The notes under the pieces are model-generated. The model had not been told where the DNA came from. It made no database searches and worked only from the letters and a program-made list of their open reading frames with translations. A DNA stretch of 64,000 bases from Symsagittifera roscoffensis (taxonomy: Eukaryota; Xenacoelomorpha; Acoela; Convolutidae), in contig NC_087062.1 in assembly GCF_963678635.1 (NCBI RefSeq), positions 26,870,833 through 26,934,832 on the forward strand, in the 5' to 3' direction. This document shows positions 59,701 to 64,000 of the stretch, piece after piece (the stretch's first letter is position 1; each line of letters begins with the position of its first letter). A program made the position numbers and the translations under genes.

Positions 59701-60496
59701 CCGCATTTAAATATATAATAGATAGATTTCAATAACAATGAAAATCACTTAAAGCATAGGAAGCACAGGTAAGCCGACAAAACAAGCAGACAAACGCTTT
59801 TTCCCATTTAAAAACAGGTCCTGAACTGCCCCAGGCGTAAATGTTACCAAACCAAGCTATCAAATATTTAGTGATTATGTTAAGCAAGTTGCTGACCCAA
59901 AAAAAATTAAGTTTCGATTTGATAACGCCTGTTAATCACAGGCGTTAGAAGTTATTAAGAAAAAAGCCCCCGATTATCAATTACAAGCATGTGCTCTCGC
60001 AACGGAAAAACGGATTCTATATTACTTTCTCAAAAACTTTGTAACTTGATTCACTCGAAAAATCTACCACTTCACCAATCAAAGTGAGTCAAACTGATCC
60101 TTATGTATCAAAAAACGTATCGATAAATTTCAAAAAGACCATAATTAAACTCTAAAAGGAAGCTTAAAACTCTAATCATCTGCCAAATACATTTCATACA
60201 AAAATATACATTTAGACCTGATGCAAAAATTCAAAAAACATGACTTGAACCGAGGCCTCCTGCCCACAATAAAAATCCAATGAAATCGGTTTTATTCTAG
60301 TCGCAAAAAAACTATTAAATCATGACTTTTGAGTTAAGCTTACCTGATCTGCTTCGTATCCCTTCGGACATTTTAAGCAATAATCACAGATGCCCAATTC
60401 TTTGTTGAAGTATAAACCTTCGAGGCATTTATCGTTGTCTTCCACGTACAGCGTACCCACCGAAACGAACATCAGATGGAGTAGAACAACAAACAT
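44800..60496 (-). CDS. TNF receptor superfamily member with death domain (EDAR/TROY/p75NTR-like)
   Basis: Nine exons with GT-AG introns and continuous phase: 60344-60496, 54899-55077, 54394-54605, 51043-51174, 50634-50732, 50527-50563, 49689-49879, 45403-45544 and 44800-45001, giving 448 residues. Residues 1-16 form a signal peptide (MFVVLLHLMFVSVGT). Residues 24-137 hold cysteine-rich TNFR repeats, including QCVTC (61-65) and CGACLAGY...CWVC...DDPPPEC. The last pattern is typical of EDAR, XEDAR and TROY. A Ser/Glu/Gly-rich stalk follows, then a transmembrane helix (about 184-210) with a basic stop-transfer. The cytoplasmic tail ends in a death-like domain (about 340-435). Its final helices (TVYDLVLTTF, RVVDAICDEL) line up with those of p75NTR. 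By family it should bind a TNF-type ligand and signal through death-domain adaptors. The exon 3 acceptor has a weak pyrimidine tract, and the C-terminal assignment is my alignment by eye. Confidence 0.82.
46609..46770. mobile_element. MITE-like element with GCGCGGATCTAGG ends
   Basis: About 160 bp in intron 7 of the receptor gene, bounded by CGCGGATCTAGG and its exact inverted copy CCTAGATCCGCG. The interior has a G run and ATTTTCAAAAA. Degenerate relatives lie at about 274-400 and 40105-40255. The CAGGCGCGGATC start resembles hAT-type ends seen in many animals, but no clean 8-bp duplication was found. Confidence 0.55.
47630..48180. repeat. Degenerate ~150-170-bp tandem repeats
   Basis: About three imperfect units in intron 7, each with AAAATCTCA(G)ATTT, (A)GG.AGGGTAGTTTT and TTTTCCGAGG.CCATAA blocks. 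Related single or double units occur at 27700-28250 and 32700-33170. Confidence 0.55.
48790..49400 (-). repeat. tRNA-like-ended dispersed repeat, copy 2
   Basis: Aligns with 34510-35060. The tRNA-like end is at 48841-48906. On the minus strand it has an A box TGGCCGAGAGGGTAGGG, an anticodon-arm-like TAGA/CTCCAAT/TCTA and a B box GGTTCGAAGCC, as in Ser/Leu tRNAs. The T-stem and acceptor stem do not pair. It lies inside intron 7 of the receptor gene on the same strand. Confidence 0.6.
49590..49655. repeat. Relic of a MULE-like MITE end
   Basis: Similar to the right end of the MITE at 6252-6473 (TGTCT..ATACTGACCAGTATGAA-like and CTGGC.GCAC.CC blocks), with many substitutions. It lies just inside intron 7, about 35 bases after exon 7 in gene order. 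Confidence 0.4.
51957..52040 (+). repeat. 17-bp minisatellite, five units
   Basis: Near-perfect tandem units of AAAAACTGGATCAATAG. The same ACTGGATCAATA motif ends the foldback element at 52783-53046 and its relatives at about 53550-53645 and 57745-57900, so the array grew from an element end. Confidence 0.85.
52783..53046. mobile_element. 264-bp foldback element (near-perfect palindrome)
   Basis: The arms run from AAATAAGTTATTGATCCAG inward to AACTAACATAGTT and back out to CTGGATCAATAACTTATTT, with only a few mismatches around the GTGCC centre near 52916-52921. It lies in intron 3 of the receptor gene. Half-copies without the partner arm lie at about 51870-52110, 53550-53645 and 57745-57900. 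Confidence 0.85.
54012..54141 (+). repeat. Tandem duplication of a ~65-bp unit
   Basis: Two units sharing TCTCCATAATGAATGAC, CCTTTGACGTAAATGCAGTA and flanking bases, with about seven differences. Intron 3 of the receptor gene. Confidence 0.8.
54217..54374. mobile_element. MITE with ~40-bp inverted ends beside receptor exon 3
   Basis: The inverted ends contain CCACGGCATTAA and TTCACATGGTTCAATAAAA. The total is about 158 bp with a non-coding centre. The right edge lies only ~20 bases from the splice donor of exon 3 (exon edge 54394), so the element begins almost immediately inside intron 3. Confidence 0.75.
55153..55190 (+). repeat. GAAGCT/AGCTTC palindrome repeat (representative copy)
   Basis: CAGAGGCGGAACTGAGCTTCGCACCACTTG-like block, seen also at about 27446-27490, 50228-50250, 50305-50345, 57172-57215 and, reversed or decayed, at 35232-35256 and 46955-46985. 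The best copy (50309-50325) is a perfect GCGAAGC/TGA/GCTTCGC hairpin. No coding role. Confidence 0.55.
55445..55860 (+). repeat. Dispersed repeat, copy B (hairpin-ended)
   Basis: Homologous to 600-1025 along its length. It ends in a perfect 8-bp hairpin at 55831-55851 (ACGCTTGC, loop TAATC, GCAAGCGT). Intron 1 of the receptor gene. Confidence 0.6.
56087..56140 (-). repeat. tRNA-like repeat end
   Basis: On the minus strand an A-box-like CAGGCTGAGAGGTTAGGGCG and a B-box-like GATTCGAGGCC at tRNA-like spacing. The adjoining right-hand sequence matches the body of the repeats at 34510 and 48790. Confidence 0.45.
56177..56460. mobile_element. 284-bp foldback element derived from the tRNA-like repeat
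   Basis: Arms of about 135 bp run from GAAGCTTCTTTTTTCCAAC through GTGCTCATTTGGTGGCAC and ATCACGATCTGTAGCATT to AATCAGCAAACATTAG and back, around a ~15-base centre near 56313-56328. Inner blocks (CAGCAAACA.TAG) match the dispersed repeats at 34510 and 48790, so it looks like two copies head to head. Confidence 0.8.
58230..59520 (+). repeat. Satellite of ~165-175-bp units, seven to eight copies
   Basis: Each unit carries CGTCATATCTCGAAAACTAC, AAGGATTTGAGCAGTCATAA, GGAGG(C/T)AAG, a GAGAGTACTCTGA block and AACTA.AGGGTTG. The clearest units start at about 58783, 58947, 59121 and 59290. Units at both edges are more decayed. Intron 1 of the receptor gene. Confidence 0.85.
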
Positions 60497-61239
60497 GGTC
60501 GCAAGCTACTAACGGATAGCTTTACTCGAGTGAAATATACTATTGATCTGCAAAACTACAGAAGTAGTCGATTTCATTACAGTCTGAAGCAATTATCATA
60601 AAACAGAATTGAAGAACATGGTTAAGCTATTATTATTACAATTGTTATTTTGAATTCGGCATAAAAAACCCGGGACTTGGGTCCCAATTATTGAAATCGG
60701 ACAAATTTGATGATATTAGTATGGCTGCAAAAATTTAAATAATGTAAGATGCAAAACTGACTACGCGCCACATCCGATGCTCTAAATGCCAGAAAAAAAT
60801 AGGGTCTTTTCTGTTATATGGCCCAAAAATTATTCTTTTTGCTACAATGAAAGTTTGATGATGATGCTCGAATCTCAGCGTTTTCAATAAAAACAAACTT
60901 AATTGACAAGTTTGACGATTAGGCCGTAAAACAGAAAACAAACTAAAATATAATGCCTGCAAACTAAAACAAAACCAAACGGATATAGTTAGTTGCTGCC
61001 AAGCAGCACAGAATGTTCCGACAGACTTATTTTTGCAACAAAATTTTGCAAACTTTTCCTTTTTTTCTATATTTGTGTAAGAGGGACTGAAATGGCCAAT
61101 AGGCTATATGAATCAAGTGACAATGGCTTAAACAATTTACTAAGAGGTGGTCAATTAAATTGGTCAGTTCCGTCATGCGACGGTCCGTGCACAGGTTGGA
61201 TATAAATACATCGGCAAAGTTTATGAATAAATCAAGTCG
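60497..61239. other. 5' flank of the receptor gene
   Basis: It should contain the receptor promoter. Reading the minus strand, a TATA-like AGTATATTTC lies about 40 bases before the ATG (60534-60543), which is close for a TATA box. Otherwise AT-rich DNA up to the Penelope relic with no recognisable gene. Confidence 0.3.
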
Positions 61240-61855
61240 ATTTTAAAGCATCCAGAGAATTCACTTAAAATCAACCCTCCGCGATTATAGCACAGATGGA
61301 ATTGTCTGTAATCGCGATTCCACCGAACTGTGGGTGGTATGCGAAACCAACAGATACAGCTACCGTACTAAATTTGAGAAGTTGTGCCTTCCTTCAGTAC
61401 AAGAGAAGTGTGATTGAAGGAACTGTTCACTTGATTTTCCGCAGTACGTCAATATGGGAAGAATGTGATAAAGCGATGGAAATCACCCGTCAACAGCGAT
61501 TAGATAACCAATATCCGGAAAAATGGTCGTCGCGGGTTGCATCGCAAGCCCTTGAACAGATCATAAGGTAGGGCAAAGAAGATAACTGAAAAAAGATGAA
61601 AGAAGCCCTGTGATTATAGCAGCGATTCACCACCCATTTTGATGGTTCAATATCGGGAGAATCACACTCGGACACTAGCAAAAAGAAGTGCGCAATAACA
61701 CCAATGCGCAGATAAATTCATGGCGAGCAAAAAATGAAAACTTGTATGCCCTCTTCAAAATCCTCCTGTTCCAGTGAACTGCAATCAGAAGTGGTGTACA
61801 ATCTCACCACACTGATTGAGAAACACCGAAAAGAGAATACCCCAGTTGGACAGCA
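61240..61855 (+). mobile_element. Older Penelope-like element, 5' part (interrupted, decayed)
   Basis: A plus-strand relic of a Penelope-like reverse transcriptase. CGWYAKPTDTATVLNLRSCA and QYKRSVIEGTVHLIFRSTS match the thumb region of the element on the other strand at 62191-63230. Further on come MVQYRE and EVVYNLTT, with the Cys/YVGQT part of the endonuclease deleted, then EKHRKENTPVGQHKSSV. It has several stops and frameshifts. It is cut at 61856-61867 by the younger element and resumes at 63614. Confidence 0.75.
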
Positions 61856-61885
61856 TAAAAGCAGTGTAGAAATTTTTGCTAAAAA

Positions 61886-61933
61886 GTAAATTTCAAACGT
61901 TTTCGCAACTATGTGCATCGTCAGGATTTTTAC
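61886..61933 (-). ncRNA. Candidate hammerhead ribozyme in the Penelope 3' tail
   Basis: On the minus strand: stem I 5' side GTAAAAATC (61925-61933), core box CTGACGA (61918-61924), stem II GCA/TGC (with one unpaired T after the core box), GAAA (61901-61904), a minimal palindromic stem III AACGTT (61896-61901, sharing the last A of GAAA), a U at the cleavage position (61895), then stem I 3' side GAAATTTAC (61886-61894). Penelope-like elements are known to carry hammerheads with very short stem III in their terminal repeats, which makes the position convincing. The extra T beside stem II and two A.A mismatches in stem I may weaken it. Confidence 0.5.
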
Positions 61934-62190
61934 AATAAACTACTCTAAATGACGATAAAACATCAATTTACAAATGTTATTTACAATAAATGACGTACAA
62001 TTTGGTTCTAAACCATCATGATAAAAAATTAGCCAATCACAGTTGACCTCTAAATTAATATTAAGATTAAAATACTTTTAACCTCTAAAATTAATTAAAC
62101 ATTTTGAAATTAATTTGTCTGGAAGTTTCTGAGTCATAATTTCGATTTAGACATGTACGTTTTGAATAAAAAACCAAAAACATTTTGGGA

Positions 62191-63230
62191 CTAAATTTTC
62201 AGTGTTAACTCCCTGCTCCTAAACTCATCGCGCGTGTTCAAGCCCGGTTTCTCTTTCCTGATATGTATTGCCTCTAGTGTTAGCAATTTTGTTTGGTTGT
62301 TTGACCTATCTATAATTTCCCAACTAAGATCTGCGCTATTTCCCTCAAGTTGGCATTGCTGAAGGTGGAGGCCTACCGGTGAGTCTGCTTTCTTATGTTC
62401 CTCAATTCTGGTGGTCAAATGTCGAACAGTTTGTCCGACATAGGTGGAAGTGCATCCACTACATGACAGTTTATAAACCACTTTTGACTTGAGGTCATTA
62501 GAAAATGCTGACTTCAGTGATGGTAAAGATGATTGTAGTTTTCTTGTGGTGAAAACCACTTGAACATTCGTTAATTTTCGTAACCTGTTAGCAAAATATT
62601 GGCTCTGGTTACCTCTATATTGCACCATCAGCATTGGGGGCTTCTCATCCTTTGGTGATTGAACTGACAAACCCCTGTCACTATCCAGGGGCTTGCCTTT
62701 ACCCTCGATGATCTTGCACAAGGCGTCTGAAGCCACCTTTGCGGACCAATTTTCAGGGTACTGATTTGTCAGCCATTGCGCCCTATTAGTTTCCATAGCC
62801 TTATCAAATTGCCCCCAGCTAGATGTACTCCTAAAAACCCTGTGTACAGTGCCTTGGATAACACTACGCTTATACTGAGTTGGGGCGCAGCTTCTATATA
62901 TCAGTATAGTCCCTGTATCTGTTGGTTTTTGATACCAACTGCAAGTTACACGCCTATCCTGCGATACATTTATGTTCAAATCCAGGAACGGCAAATTCCC
63001 CTCCAAATTAGTTTTCTCTAGAGTGAACTGCAAATTTGGATGAAGAGAATTGGCGGCATCGAGAAGACAACTCGGCTCCCCTCTGACTGTTCTAACTATG
63101 TCATCCACATACCTGAGGAACAATTTCACCTGGGGAGTATCCTTCTCCTTGTTCTTAGCTCGGCAGCAGCTTTCACAGTACCAGACTATCTCGGTTATTG
63201 ATGCGTATACGTCATCGGATATTTTTCCGC
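62191..63230 (-). CDS. Penelope-like RT / GIY-YIG endonuclease (5'-truncated)
   Basis: An open frame of about 345 codons with no clear native start: the frame is already open upstream of the first GTG/ATG-like codon and is cut by the inversion junction at about 63230. It contains the RT motif FLRYVDDIV (catalytic DD), the thumb segment with WYQKPTDTG and QYKRSVIQGTVHRVFRST, a linker, and the endonuclease CSGCTSTYVGQTVRHLTTR followed by EEH, ending with ELTLKI and TAG. By family, RT and GIY-YIG nuclease together copy the element RNA at a nicked target. The palm and fingers upstream of YVDD are missing, so it cannot move on its own. Confidence 0.85.
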
Positions 63231-63236
63231 ATTAGA

Positions 63237-63560
63237 AAGTCAGCATTTTCTAATGACCTCAAGTCAAGAGTGGTTTATAAACTGTCATGTAGTGGATGCA
63301 CTTCCACCTATGTCGGACAAACTGTTCGACATTTGACCACTAGAATTGAGGAACATAAGAAAGCAGACTCACCGGTAGGCCTCCACCTTCAGCAATGCCA
63401 ACTTGAGGGAAATAGCGCAGATCTTAGTTGGGAAATTATAGATAGGTCAAACAACCAAACAAAATTGCTAACACTAGAGGCAATACATATCAGGAAAGAG
63501 AAACCGGGCTTGAACACGCGCGATGAGTTTAGGAGCAGGGAGTTAACACTGAAAATTTAG
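63237..63560 (+). CDS. Penelope GIY-YIG endonuclease end, inverted partial copy
   Basis: About 107 codons almost identical to the last third of the minus-strand frame (KSAFSNDLKSRVVYK..., CSGCTSTYVGQT, stop TAG). One amino-acid difference (Arg for Lys) is apparent. It has no start codon or RT of its own and arose with the insertion as an inverted extra copy. Confidence 0.8.
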   Translation, partial: KSAFSNDLKSRVVYKLSCSGCTSTYVGQTVRHLTTRIEEHKKADSPVGLHLQQCQLEGNSADLSWEIIDRSNNQTKLLTLEAIHIRKEKPGLNTRDEFRSRELTLKI

Positions 63561-63613
63561 TCCCAAAATGTTTTTGGTTTTTTATTCAAAACGTACATGT
63601 CTAAAAGCAGTGT

Positions 63614-63710
63614 GGTAGTGATGGTGGTAAGTCGGAGTTTAATTGGAAGATAATCGCAATTAAACACACGCGACGAGTTTAGAAGTAGGGAGCTGACACT
63701 GAGGCTATAA
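63614..63710 (+). mobile_element. Older Penelope-like element, 3' part
   Basis: Continuation of the relic at 61240-61855: LNTRDEFRSRELTL at about 63656-63703, matching the C-terminal end of the younger element, preceded by a garbled VVSRSLIGR stretch. Confidence 0.75.
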
Positions 63711-64000
63711 TTCCAGAATTGAGAAATTCTGGCAAAAACGAAAAAAATATTGTAATAACTTACATGTTAGCTTAAGTTTTGCGGCAAAAAAAAAATTGTA
63801 TAAACAAGAAGGGTGAAAACTCTCAGAAATATTTGACTAAATGAAAAAAACTGATACGTAATAGTTGTTACATGATTTTAGTATTGATTGTGAAGTTGTG
63901 ATTAGCTAAATGTTATGAATTTTGAAATAATGATGTCTTCTTTGATCATTTTGTTCAGATAGTTTAGTTTTTTAAAACCTGAAGATGAACAAAAATGTGC
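63711..64000. other. Right-hand flank, no feature recognised
   Basis: AT-rich sequence, possibly the 3' UTR of the older Penelope relic. Nothing else was seen. Confidence 0.35.

Larger units (their letters stand above)
55861..60343 (-). other. Remainder of receptor intron 1
   Basis: Apart from the foldback element, tRNA-like end, satellite and hairpin repeats (about 59895-59948 and 59965-60005), no exon was found. A few short frames occur but none has splice signals in phase with the receptor exons. Confidence 0.45.
61868..63601 (-). mobile_element. Younger Penelope-like element, nested, 12-bp target duplication
   Basis: A 1734-bp insertion flanked by TAAAAGCAGTGT at 61856-61867 and 63602-63613. 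Minus strand: 3' tail 61868-62190, then the reverse-transcriptase C-terminal part and GIY-YIG endonuclease 62191-about 63230. Plus strand: a second copy of only the endonuclease end plus 45 bases of 3' UTR (63237-63601). Both outer ends are therefore 3' ends of the element in inverted orientation, a layout known for Penelope-like elements. It sits inside the endonuclease region of an older copy. Confidence 0.85.

Noticed and set aside
1-64000. CRISPR arrays, bacterial operons, rRNA genes, viral genes
   Set aside because: No regularly spaced direct repeats of CRISPR type, no Shine-Dalgarno-led gene runs, no rRNA blocks and no viral capsid, envelope or polymerase genes were recognised.

Overview
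This is an AT-rich window from an animal nuclear genome, most likely an invertebrate. It has split genes with canonical GT-AG introns, tRNA-derived and foldback repeats, Penelope-like retroelements and animal-specific gene families (a leukotriene A4 hydrolase and a TNF receptor with a death domain). I cannot name the species. No bacterial, plasmid or CRISPR features are present.

Layout. (1) 1-1450: left flank ending in the serine-rich last exon of a plus-strand gene. (2) About 1860-26862: a tandem array of four units of 5.8-6.7 kb, each holding a five-exon leukotriene A4 hydrolase / M1 aminopeptidase gene on the minus strand. Copy 1 (leftmost) is intact at 627 codons. Copies 2, 3 and 4 share a stop codon at residue 254. 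Copies 2 and 3 also share two 1-base frameshifts, and copy 2 has two further deletions. Copy 3 is a mosaic: its 3' half is almost identical to copy 4 and its 5' half to copy 2, so the newest event is a roughly 6.5-kb tandem duplication. (3) 26.9-44.8 kb: gene-poor DNA with long degenerate GATA-type simple repeats, dispersed repeats, a local 1.6-kb duplication, a possible lysine/serine/arginine-rich gene end (33.2-33.6 kb), a single-exon membrane protein with a plausible promoter (39.0-39.6 kb) and a few doubtful exons. (4) 44800-60496, minus strand: a nine-exon gene for a type I membrane receptor of 448 residues. Its cysteine-rich ectodomain resembles EDAR/TROY/XEDAR and its C-terminal death-like domain resembles p75NTR. 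Its introns are packed with foldback elements, tRNA-like repeats and a ~170-bp satellite. (5) 61.2-63.7 kb: a decayed Penelope-like element interrupted by a younger one. The younger copy has a 12-bp target duplication, an inverted extra copy of its endonuclease end, and a candidate hammerhead ribozyme in its 3' end.

Functionally, the two certain genes belong to lipid-mediator/peptide metabolism and to TNF-type signalling. Nothing in the sequence shows that they act together. The strongest observations are the graded decay and repeat-bounded growth of the hydrolase array, the substitutions at two hydrolase-specific residues in the intact copy, the composite TNF receptor, the nested Penelope insertion with its possible ribozyme, and a dispersed hairpin repeat whose stems covary between copies. 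Exon structures come from reading frames, splice signals and phase matching, not from transcripts.
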